From contig CM043954.1 in NCBI GenBank assembly GCA_014529385.2, forward strand, positions 96,055,247 through 96,119,246: 64,000 nt of DNA, written 5' to 3'. This document shows positions 40,259 to 50,485 of this stretch, in pieces. The stretch is from Adiantum capillus-veneris (lineage: Eukaryota; Streptophyta; Polypodiopsida; Polypodiales; Pteridaceae). The notes under the pieces are model-generated. The model was not told the DNA's origin. It ran no database searches and worked only from the letters and a program-made list of their open reading frames with translations. The position numbers and the translations under genes were made by a program. Each line of letters begins with the position of its first letter. The stretch's first letter is position 1.

Positions 40259-40261
40259 ATG
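40230..40261 (+). promoter_or_regulatory. candidate splice acceptor before the extra ORF
   Basis: CTAAC at 40230-40234 fits the plant branch-point consensus. AG at 40252-40253 follows about twenty bases later, and the ATG of the extra ORF comes five bases after that in the context GATCCATGG. There is no AUG between the acceptor and the ORF start. Confidence 0.45.
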
Positions 40262-43200
40262 GATTCCGCCAAGTTATCAGCAACAAAGAGAAAAAGACCG
40301 ACAATCAAAGATGCTCTTGCAGAAGCAGAATCCTTTGACATTCCAGCAGAAACCCTCAAGCCAACCAAAACTTGGGTGGAGGAAGCAGTACTGGAACAAG
40401 AGGGAATAAAGATCTACCAGGGGACTTTCAGAGATCCTCAAGGGCAAGCGGTGGATATACCGATAATCCCACAAGAATTGGTGGATTATAGCAGGTCAGA
40501 AAACATCAGCAGGTACCTGGAAAGGGCAGACTTGCACAGATTCTTCACCTCGAGACCATCAGGTGTAGATACAAGAAGAGTGTATGAGTTGGCAACCTCC
40601 ATTCAGAAGGATGGGAAAGCCACATTGACAGCAATAGATGGAGAGAAAGTAGAGGTACAGATCACTCCACAGCTCATTGCAGATGCATTGAAGCTGAACA
40701 ACAAAGGGAGCTCTGTCAGGGAAAGAAGGGAGGCTATAGAGGTTTATGGGTCCAAGAAACAGAATGCAACTTATGGAGATATGGCAGACCAAAGAGCGGC
40801 AACCCTTTGCGGACTGTACAACCAATTTCTCCATATTTGCAGTAAAAGACCGCAAAAGTATACGACACCGCCCCATGCCATTGCAACTACCATCACATGG
40901 GCATTGAAGAGCAATATGCCAAAAGAGGTGAATTACGCTCAACACATCCACGAGCAAGTAATTGCCATGCACAACGAGAAGCCAAAGTATATAGGAGGAG
41001 CTGAAGTTCTGACAAGAATAGCTTATGAAGCTATTGGAGCTAGAGGTCAATGGCCAAAGGTTCCCTCCTAGAATGAGTGGCTTAGAGAAGCCGATGAGGA
41101 GGAAGAACAGCCTGAAGTATCCAAGAGGGCGTCCACAAGAGCACGCAGGAAACTAGAAATAGTTTCAGAACCTGAAGAGAATGTGGATGAGCCGATTATG
41201 AAGAAAGCAAAGAAGAAGGTTGCTCCCAAGCAAACCAAAAGTCAGAAAGCGGCACGAATGGAAAGACTAGTGGAGCAGTTTAGAGCGGAAAGAGCTCTAA
41301 AGGGGGACTTTGAAGAAAAGTGGGTTCCAGACCCCACTAAAGTCGGAACTAGCTCAGCCAGGCCACATGTTGATCAATATGATCAATATATTAGAGCTTA
41401 TGAGGAGTCAGAGGCTATACTGGAGCAGCAACCTGTCGAGCCATACACTGAAGAGGAAGTACAACTTTTAAAAGCTGAGCTGAAAAAGGACGACAAGGGG
41501 AAGAAGAAAGTAGATGAGTCTACTGAACCTCAAGAGAAAGACGGGCAAGCAAACAAAGGGAAAGCCAAGATGACTGAGGACAATCAGCCCTCCTTTACTG
41601 ATGTACCCAGCCCGAAGAAGACGGAAATCATTGTGGAAGAGACCACAGTAGAGATGGACACGGCTGGTATGGAAAAGCCGGAGGCCGGGACCAAGGAAAA
41701 GGAGATAGATCCAATTCAGCAAAAGAAAAATGATTATGAGGATCTGGTAGCGATAGGGTACACTGAAGCAGAGGCCCTTGGGGCAGTTTATGGGATCACC
41801 CTACAAAAACGAGATGATCGGAGAGGGACATAGGAAAATAAAAAGAGTACAAAAGAAAGTGATGAAAAACTGGACGAGCAGAACGTACTAGAAGAGCCGA
41901 AGCCAGTGGAGGTGGTGGTCAAAAAAGCTTTAGAGTTGACAGATGAAGATGAAAAAGACATGCACATGGTGCATGAACTGCTCAACAAAATCAAAGAAAG
42001 ATCCAAGGCAAAGGAAGTGGAGATTGAGACACCCAAACAAAGGGAAGCCGAGTTGCAGAGGAAATTAGAGGATGCTATGACTGAATCTGAAAGTCATAAA
42101 GCATCACTCGAGAGAGACGGCTTGATACTCCAGCTAGCCGAGGCTTCAAGAGAAGTAACAAGTGCACAGGAAGCAAGGGAGCGGATGGAAGATGACTTGG
42201 AGGCGGCTAAAGATGAGCTCATTGAGCTAAGGGAAAGAGTCGAGCTCCAAGAAAGAACAATCACTAGACTCAGGACTACCCTAGAGCTAGCAGAGCAGGA
42301 AACCGAACAAGAGGGAGCTCTTGTACCAGCTCTGGAAGACCAGGTCCGAAGCTTACAAAGAGAGCTAAGATTAGAGCAAGTGCAAAGGTTGCACATTGCG
42401 AGAGGGATCATTGGCAGCAGAGGAGAGGCTCACTTTAGAAAACAAAACACTAAGAACAGAGAATGAGACCCTCCGCAAACAGCTCCAAGATCTACAAGAG
42501 CAACAAAGAAGAGAGACAGAGACACCACAAGAAGAATCAGGTGGAGCAGCCATAGAGCTACCAGAAACTGGAGAGGCAACCACAATTGAAGATCCAGCCC
42601 CAGTTCAAGAGGTGGCCTCAACTTCAGGAATCTCTGAAGAAGAAGAACAAAGGCTCCATGACCAAATAGAAAAGTCAACAGAGGAGAGTGCCAAGGCGGA
42701 AATGGAATGGGAGAGGAGACTCCTAATCTCCATTAGACTTCAGGGATTAGACACAAAAGTGCTCCATGAAGAGTGGATGCAACCCAGCCTGCCTTTCCCT
42801 TTGATGAAGTTTGAAGTGATAAAAACGAAAAAAAAGAATAGAGGAGGAGCAGTATGTCGCTCTTTACGAAGGCGACATCACAAAAGAGGAACAATCAAAG
42901 AAGATTGTAGATTCGCAGCCTAGATGGAGGAAAGGTTGGCTGAACAAATACCCAGCCTACCTCATCTACTTGGTAGAGGCACCAAAGGAGATTCGGGAGG
43001 ATGCAACCTTCTGCCCGGTGCCAAGAGTCAGAAGCTGGAAAGAGCATGGCAGGAGTGCAGAAAAGAATCCAAATTGGCTTAATTACCCAAGGATGCCAGG
43101 ACCAAAGGCAGGAGAGAGAATAGGTAAAGCCTACATGGTGAAAATCCTAACGGGCACCATCAAGCTCTTTACTGGCTCTCCTGACCTTTCGTGTCAGATG

Positions 43201-43521
43201 CTCAAGAAAATTTGCAGGACTCTCTTAGCTTGCGTTGAAGTGTTCGCGCCAGATAAAGCCACGACCTCGAGTCTACTATCGACGGCCGACACAGTGACTG
43301 ATATGATGTATGATCTTTCATTGCAGCCTTCTCCAAAAGTGTTGCACCTCCTATACCAGAGGATTATGTTTTTGCCTAGCTTCCACATGCAAACATTCGA
43401 AGAAGCTTTCTACACCGGCTTTTTCACCCACGAGAGTAAAATATTCGGCCCAACCTTGACCATCGACAACCTGCGCTACGAATCACATTTGCAGATGCTC
43501 AAGACGACAGGACTTTATTGA
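40259..43521 (+). pseudogene. E2 extra 3' ORF, conserved protein of unknown function
   Basis: About 1,090 codons, interrupted by in-frame TAG at 41069 and 41831 and by frameshifts near 42405 and within an A run near 42830. Residues 1-270 form a globular-looking domain (ENISRYLERADLHRFFTSRP, EKVEVQITPQLIADALKLNN). Its pattern recalls, weakly, the ATHILA/plant-transposon ORF domain. An acidic Lys/Glu-rich linker follows, then a long coiled coil (about 41900-42520), then a C-terminal domain of about 170 residues (NPNWLNYPRMPGPK, SPDLSCQMLKKICRTLLACV, FEEAFYTGFFTHESKIFGP) ending at TGA 43519. No signal peptide or membrane helix is visible, so it does not look like an envelope protein. The relic at 1506-3593 is homologous. 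Confidence 0.8.
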
Positions 43522-43558
43522 CCAAGCATAAAGGTCATGTCAGGGACGACATGAACGC

Positions 43559-43570
43559 GGAGGGGGGGAG
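43559..43570 (+). promoter_or_regulatory. E2 3' polypurine tract
   Basis: GGAGGGGGGGAG abuts the 3' LTR start TGTTGAGCC at 43571. Confidence 0.9.
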
Positions 43571-44509
43571 TGTTGAGCCAGCAGAGGATCACACCCACAT
43601 TTTTGCTCACACTCATCATTTTTGTAACCATTGATTGTAATAAATGTCTTTCCGACATTGATTTTGAATTGAGCCATTCATTAAGTAACGGGACTCAATT
43701 GAGTTTCCAGCTTGTAATTCCGAAGTAATTTCACTTGCTGATGTAATTAGTTAGAGATGTTCTCACCTCCAAGGCTGAGGTATATAAGCCAAAGTTTTGT
43801 AACCTAAAGGAGGCAGATTATTAATCAAAGTGAGTTTTTGAGCGCCGTGACTGTGTTTGAGAGAGAGTGAGAGAGAGAGAGAGTCTTATCTACTTGCTAC
43901 GCGAGCTACGGAGCCGCCATTGGAGAAGCGACATCGCCATTGTGTTAGCAACGGCGAGAGCTACGCACTGATACCAAGAGTGCGCGCTATCGGCTTCTAT
44001 GTGTGGTAAGTTCCTACGAGCTTCGGTGTGAGTTTTCTTCTAACTCGTGTGTCGGAATAGAGCGTGCAGCATATCTATAGAACCACAACGAGTAGAGCTA
44101 CGCATTAGTACCATCGGGGTCAAGTTTCGGTCACCTGTATTTTTCGGGCTGTCTTCATACGCGTTTACCGCACGGAGTGATTATAGGTTGATTTTGCAGT
44201 TCAAGTCTTTAGGGTGTTGTTCTTACCTAGTGCATAGACTTCCCCTTGAGTTTGAGATCGATTCAATGATTCTAGATCCTGTTTCGTATAGCGTTCGTTC
44301 GTAGTACGAATTTCAGTCACTTGCGTATTTTAGAACTTAGATTTGATTTCCTTAGTAGTGATTGTCTTTAGAAGGTCGAGTAGGTGATTTGACACCCACC
44401 TAGTTGTTTCCATGCGCCTGCGGGTCAAGCTTCGTCCTCGTCTGACAAATTCTGTTGTTGGTTGAGTTCTCGCTATTTAGCTTCCGCTAGCGGCGTAACC
44501 GCCTTAACA
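43571..44509 (+). repeat. E2 3' LTR
   Basis: It matches the 5' LTR throughout. Its TATA box is at 43781-43788 and TCATACGCGT at 44155-44164. It carries a longer AG repeat near 43860-43882. The target duplication AACGC follows at 44510-44514. Confidence 0.95.
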
Positions 44510-44514
44510 AACGC

Positions 44515-44828
44515 TTCATAAGAAATACCTTATTGGATGCCGATGGTTTCTCGTAGAAGTCGTCAAGTGACTTCATCAAGTCCTCCGTGGTCTTCATCTC
44601 CGAAACATTGAAGGCCACCGTTGACGCCAAGCTTAACCGGATTGTTCCCAGTGCCTTTCGATCAAGGACAATCCATGCTTCATCTGCCATTGTTGCGGGC
44701 TTCTTCACAAGACCGCCTATTGGCAAATAGAGGTCCTTCTGGTAGAGATAGTTTTCAATCTGCATCTTCCAATGTTGGTAGTTTTTGCCGTTGAACTTCT
44801 CAATCTTGAGCTTCCCTTCCTCCGCCAT
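44515..44828 (-). pseudogene. copia-A gag N-terminus
   Basis: This is the 5' part of copia-A gag, cut off from the rest by E2. The ATG at 44826-44828 (MAEEGKLKIEKFNGKNYQHW) is chosen because the sibling copia-B has the same ATG in the same place. The sequence contains the typical copia Gag opening FNGKNYQHWKMQIENYLYQ. At the right E2 boundary the codons continue those that end at 25490. Confidence 0.88.
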
Positions 44829-44880
44829 AACTCCCACTCAATTCAAGGAATCCTTTCCTTGAGATAATTTAGCTATGAGC

Positions 44881-44899
44881 AAACCTTGCTCTGATACCA
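44881..44899 (-). promoter_or_regulatory. copia-A primer-binding site (initiator tRNA-Met)
   Basis: The minus strand reads TGGTATCAGAGCAAGGTTT, the classic copia primer site, two bases inside the LTR. Confidence 0.9.
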
Positions 44900-44901
44900 G
44901 T

Positions 44902-45666
44902 TGTTAGGAAATAAGACGTAGCTAAATAGATAATTGAGTAGATTACTTAATGGAGAGAGACAGATTTATATACACGAGATTATAGAGTAGAGAGAGAGAG
45001 AGAGAGAGTACACACGATATACGTGGTTCACCCAATGTGGGCTACGTCCACGGGAAAGCAGCCACTCAATGGATTTAGTACTTCAAAACAAGAAGTAGTT
45101 TACAAAGGGATTATATCCTTAATGGAGCTCCCGCCTTGCTTCACTCTCACCACCTCACACTCACCTTGTTGCATCAACTTCACACTATGAAATGTGTGTA
45201 GAAATGGCCTCCTTTTATAGGCCAAAAGGGTTGCCCTCTCTTATGAGAGACAGCCATGTGTAGCCGCCCTTGTGCGAATAAGTCCAAATCGGACCCTCCA
45301 ATCCGCCCATGTGTGGCCGCCCTTGAGAAGACAAGTACGCTTTTGAATTCGGCCACCGGCCACCGGCCATTGACTTCCGACCACCGGCCATCGGCCATTG
45401 ACTACCGGCCACCGGCCAACCGACCGGTTGTTTTTCGACCACTTTCCGGCCGCCGTCCGGCCATAATATTCAAAAAAAAAAAAGGTCTCGGGGGCCTCCG
45501 CCCCTGAGGCCTTTAAAGTTGCCCCTGATTCTTGTCCGTGAAAATTTTGGTTTCCGGTGAGTGATTTTCCTTCACGCACGATGGCTTCTCCTCATAATGG
45601 GGGCCTTACAAATGTGCGCTTTTACCACAGAAAATTACAAGGGTAAATCAGGCTCCATACTTAACA
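44902..45666 (-). repeat. copia-A 5' LTR
   Basis: Partner of 21086-21864, with the same TATA region and a shorter GC-rich minisatellite near 45350-45420. Confidence 0.92.
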
Positions 45667-48600
45667 TGGGCAAGCGGGTGATGACTCAAGGAAATGAAGC
45701 CTAATAAGCCATGTGGAGGTGTGGACTACATGCTAAAGGAAGTGCTATAGAACATAGGGGAAGATACATAAGTCATCTCCACAAGAGTCCAAATAAGATT
45801 TCGAATTTGACTCTCTTTTACTTTCTGAGGTGACCATTTCTCTCTCTTCTAATTTTAGTGTCAAAAAATGGCCCTATGAACAATAAGTATGGTCCAAGGG
45901 GCTTAAAGAGGGTCATTCATGGCTCTAAAATACTCTCTCTCTCATACACACACACACACACACACACACACTGTGTCACAACAGCTGACCATAACTACAC
46001 ACACACACACACACACACACTTGGTCACGACTTCTGACCTGGATAGTATCTATGGGGCTCGGTTAATGTTCTAAATCACCATTTCTGGCCACAATATATG
46101 ACCTCCAAACACTCGAATCTTTTTCTGAGTTGTGGCTGTAAGGGATTTTTACCTTATGTTTTATATGCTAAATTACTGCCTTGGGGCTGTGGTTGCTCTA
46201 GCATCTCATCTGGAGGGGGTTTGTAGGATACCCTCCGAATCACTGTCTAAGCTCAAGAGATTAAATTGAGCTGTTGCCTGATAAGGGAGCACCCTTATGT
46301 TTTATATGCTAAATTACTGCCTTGGGGCTGTGGTTGCTCTAGCATCTCATCTGGAGGGGGTTTGTAGGATACCCTCCGAATCACTGTCTAAGCTCAAGAG
46401 ATTAAATTGAGCTGTTGCCTGATAAGGGAGCACCCTGTGCTTTACAAAGGCTTGATTTGGATCACATTGGTTGATAGAGCTAGTTACCATAAAGCTAACA
46501 CCTTCCCAGCATCCTATTTTGGCTACCCTATGGGTACCATCCCCTAATCTACCTCCTACCACTTTTAGTTTTTAGCTAAAAACCTACTCTTTGGCTCCTC
46601 AAAAACCGGGGTGGCTTTTAACATCACTATTTTTTACTTAGGGCTTCTTCATGCTGTCGCGACAGTCATTTTGAGTCACTACCTCGCGCAGATGATCTCG
46701 CATAATGAAAGATTGCCTACCTTGGCTTCCCTACCACCCACTCATGGATGGAATCCTACCTGGATTACCTCTTACTTTCATCAAATGCTAGGCGGCCGTG
46801 GCACCACCACTAATGAGTATCTGTCGGAGTGCATCCCTGCCTCCTCCACTATAAAAGGTGAGGGTGTTTTCCCCTCACTTAGGCTTGGTCTTCCTTAGCT
46901 GCTTGGAAAATTGATTGGCATGGTGACTGCTCACAGGTTTTGTTAATCTCATGCTCTGATAGCTGAATATAAAACAAGTTTTTAAACTTTTTTTGGTCTT
47001 TTGGGATTCTTTTGTCTTTTCACATTAGCAAAGGATCATTTTTTTTGGTTGCTTGACTAGTACTGACTACATAAAAGATGACATCAAATCTAGTGATGGT
47101 GCTGGTTATGCATAAACTCTGGTGATGGTATTGGTTTGGGCTTCTTTTACTGACCGATCCTCTGCTAAAAACCTGGTGATGGTGCTAGTTATGTATAAAC
47201 TCTGGTGGTGGTGCTGAGGATGACAGGCTGTTTTACTTTGACATAGTGAAAGAATATGATTAATTTTTTTTATTTTTTTTGCTGGCTTCCAATCCTGTTC
47301 ACTGAATGAAGGAATCTGTAAAGATTTTTTTTTCCCACTAACTGGTAAACTTTACTGCCTGGTTACTGGCCACCAACTCGTTTTTTGGTCTCAATTTTCT
47401 GGTATAAATCTGGTTTTTTTTTCTAAACATAATCATACTCTCTTGGGAACAATTGGGAATAGCTAGATTTGGCTCTGGTGTTGACTTACAATTCTACTTA
47501 GATTTAATGGCCTCCTACAATACATCTAAGGATCTTTACAGATGGGGCTTTCTTTATGCATAGCACTGATTACTTACTCTAGGTCTTTGGTTGCTTGGCA
47601 TAAAAATGACATCAGTTTGGTAAGGGAATTACAAAATAGTACACTAGTTTTGGCTGCCATTTTCTAGATACAATTATATCCACATCAGTATGGGATGATG
47701 TTTGGTGTTGATGAGGGAATATTAAGGCTGAAAGCCTGGTAAGTTGCTGGTTATACATGCTTTTTTTGAGTAATAGAAGGAGGGTTATACTGCCATTCTG
47801 AGATAGCTGCAGTTGGTGATGTTACATTTAAAAAAAAGGGGGGGAGATTTTAATTAGCCTAATCTAGCTGGTTACACACAGTCTCTACATTAATCTTTGG
47901 TATGATTGAATAATAGCAGGGTCTGGTTTTTTCATTTAGCAGAGCTTGGATGATTCAACTGACCCTTACAAATGGGGCCTTCTTCTTGTTGCTTGATACT
48001 GACTGCATACATTAACTCTAATTCTCTACTATGCTAGAATATAACATCTAACTTATCCTGGCTAAATACCTAGTGATGGTGCTGGTTTTTTATGCCATTT
48101 CCTGGTTCAGATTAGTTCACATCAGTAGTTGGTCATACTTGCAAGTTACTCAGGCTTAATCTAAAGGAACACTGCATAGGGTACACTGGTTTTTTGTATG
48201 CCATTTTCTGGTTCAGATTGGTTCACATCAGTATTTGAGGCTTTTTTTCTTCTCTTTCTGATACTAACTAATCCTCTGCTACTCGGCTGAAATATAGCAG
48301 ATACAAGTAGATCCCCGATACAAGGGTTGCTCGATATTTTAAAGTGTTGACAGTTACTCAAGCTTACTTTATGGTTGCTGGTTTGAGGATTGCATACTGG
48401 ATCCTACTTGGATCTACTGCTCTGTTTTTGATTAGTTTGACTGGATCCTACTTTGATAACCTTAGTTAAATCTGATGTTTAAAAGCTTGGTAGCACTACT
48501 GGTTTTGCTGCCGAAATGGGACTCTAGCAAAATATATGAATAACTCTAGCAAAAAATAAAGGATGAAAAATCCTCGAGACTTTAAATGTGCAGGACAGTA

Positions 48601-50435
48601 GCTAGTAAAACTTTTTAAGTTCGACATGGATAACAACTGATAGATTCTTTGAAGCCTGCCATACGTAGCCAAGTCTAACATGTCTGTTGTCTTGACTATA
48701 TGGATGCAGGTGAGAATTCTATCTTGGCTTAAAGAGGTTTAGCTTGCTGCAGTCCGACTTTGGAAGCACTTGATGATGCAATTGGGATAATTTTTGATAC
48801 CCTTGTACAAATTCCTTTGGAATGATACTTCATTCTTACTATATTGTACAGTTTTGATTCATTGAATTGCTTCTGTACATATCTTCGCATTGACATCTTT
48901 AGCCAGTTGTCTTTTTGAACATCTTGTTCAATTGGTGTGTTATTTATTTAATTTAACAGCTACACACACACACACTCTCAAAATCAATACTACTAACTTT
49001 TTCTAACTTTGTTAACACCATCATTAACTTTTTTTACCCTTGTACATTATCACCACTTAGCAATTATCACCTACTTGGATCCTAGCTAAGGTAGCCACCT
49101 ACATGGCTAGGGGCATCTTTTAGGCCTAGTCATCACTTGGGCATCATGCAAAATCAAGGTGGTGGAGAGAAGGCTTCATCATCATCACTGCACCATCATC
49201 TTGAAAAGGTTTATTGTAATCAACACTTAATCCCACCCCTAATCAAGATTCACCTTCACCTATAAAAAGGACCCTCTTTTTCCTTGAAATTCATTCAACA
49301 GGGAGTATGCCAAATTAGCCTTTAGCCTTACACTTGCCTTTAAGGAAGGCTAGTTAAACTTGAAAGAATCCTTGTAAACATCAACTCCAGTTAATCAAGG
49401 CTGAAGTCTTCTATCTCTTGCCATCTTCATAAAATTGGCAAATACTTTCGAAAGGGGTTGATAAGTAAGGTGTTTTCTGCTTTGTTATTTTGTTGATTTT
49501 TGTTTTTTTTGTTTTTCATCTCGAAGTCCAACCTATACCTCTATGTCTTCTACTACTTCTACCTCTACTGCTATCTCCATCTCTCTTGTGTCCTAATTGT
49601 TTCTCTTGAAGGCATTCAAGCAACAATGCTCTATCAACAACCTTCTTGTGTGAAGAAATACTAGTGCACAAGGTACATCTCTCCCCGCTACAGGTACATC
49701 TCTCCTCAAAGTATCCTTATTGCCTACGGGCAATAATAGGGCTTGTGAGGGAAATTTCTCTTCTCTTCACTTTTTTCATATCTACATTTTGTACATACTA
49801 GAGTTATCCTAGATGAATAATCCACATGATATGAATTTCTATCGCTTCCACTCTATGAGATCTATTACAATTAACGTATGGATTAATCATAAGATATATT
49901 TTCAACAATGTATAGTGTTTCTCTTTGGCCTAGAAAGGCTCAATAAAATGCTTCTTTTACCGAATCCCATCATACTACCCCTTCTAGACTATAAATTTTC
50001 TTTTGACATAAGTGTAATTATCTTGCTATGAACCAAGAGGATTTGTAAACACCATTGATTCCAATCACTAGACAAAACATATATATTATCGTAGCACAAA
50101 ATTACAATTTCAATGAACAATTTGAGCCTCTTTGGTCGGCAAAGATTGAACGCCATTAACTCATCTATTAATACTTTCATATTATCCATGATACGATACG
50201 ACCATAGCCTTGATGTTTTTATCTTTGTGTTGTTTTGATACGATCTTTTGTGTTCTTTCTTTGTGTTTGTGAGTGTAAGAGAAAAAGAGTGGGGCTTCTT
50301 TGATTGCACTTCCTTCCAAACCCTAGACTTCATGGCATCTATGGTATAACTCCTTTATATAGTTTTTGGAGTTCTCTCATAAACTCTCATAGCCAAAAGC
50401 CCGGTGCTTTCCTGGCGACCACAAACTTCTCGACA
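45667..50435. other. non-coding region with low-complexity and degenerate repeats
   Basis: No gene is recognised. It holds (CA)n tracts near 45945-45972 and 45999-46020, a 141-bp tandem duplication (46152-46433), and a T-rich stretch (46950-48700). In that stretch, phrases such as CTGGTGATGGTGCTGGTTATG and CTGGTTCAGATTGGTTCACATCAGTA recur in altered form. A TATA-like TATAAAAA lies at 49261-49268 in a context resembling E1 LTR promoters. AGGTACATCTCTCC is repeated near 49671 and 49692. The right end (TATA at 50356-50362, ...CTCGACA at 50435) is the probable end of an LTR for the gag relic that follows. Confidence 0.6.
46152..46433. repeat. 141-bp tandem duplication
   Basis: The block beginning CCTTATGTTTTATATGC at 46152 is repeated, apparently without change, from 46293. 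The first copy runs straight into the second through GGGAGCACC. Confidence 0.9.
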
Positions 50436-50441
50436 TATTTT

Positions 50442-50461
50442 TGGTGAACCCGACGTGAATC
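50442..50461 (+). promoter_or_regulatory. primer-binding site of gypsy relic G5
   Basis: TGGTGAACCCGACGTGAATC starts six bases after a plausible LTR end (CTCGACA, 50435) and 25 bases before the gag ATG. The tRNA was not identified. Confidence 0.55.
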
Positions 50462-50485
50462 TACCAGGGTGAGAGTTTGTGAGAG

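Larger units (their letters stand above)
25491..44509 (+). mobile_element. E2: 19 kb Ty3/gypsy element with extra 3' ORF
   Basis: Near-identical LTRs lie at 25491-26413 and 43571-44509. By eye they show about ten substitutions and one 16-bp AG-repeat indel. A perfect 5-bp target duplication AACGC sits at 25486-25490 and 44510-44514 inside the gag of copia-A. The internal order is tRNA-Asp primer site, 1.4 kb leader with four palindromes, gag, protease, RT, RNase H, double-HHCC integrase, second protease-like domain, internal purine tract, 2.8 kb spacer with five palindromes, extra ORF, purine tract. All in-frame stops that interrupt the ORFs are TAA or TAG. LTR similarity indicates a fairly recent insertion. 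Confidence 0.95.
21086..45666 (-). mobile_element. copia-A: Ty1/copia element, split by E2
   Basis: LTRs at 21086-21864 and 44902-45666 start TGTTA and end TTAACA. They enclose a minus-strand gag-protease-integrase-RT-RNase H gene, an initiator-tRNA-Met primer-binding site (44881-44899) and a purine tract (21865-21880). Flanking sequences TGGAC (21081-21085) and TGGGC (45667-45671) are a target duplication with one mismatch. E2 (25491-44509) lies inside gag, so the element itself is about 5.6 kb. It also has a TAA at 24080-24082, frameshifts in the RT region and a snap-back insertion at 22601-22654, so it is not functional. Confidence 0.93.

Noticed and set aside
27838..41833. A reassigned genetic code with UAA/UAG as Gln
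   Set aside because: Sibling copia copies show CAA or CAG at equivalent sites, so C-to-T decay explains the pattern; other elements end normally at TAA/TAG.
40259..43521. E2 extra ORF as an envelope gene
   Set aside because: No signal peptide, no membrane-spanning helix and no cleavage-like motif; the dominant feature is a coiled coil between soluble-looking domains.
46611..46898. 95-codon ORF (MAFNITIFYLGLLHAV...) as a membrane protein gene
   Set aside because: Hydrophobic start but no homologue recognised, and it overlaps a TATA-like CTATAAAAGG; more likely chance in a T-rich region.
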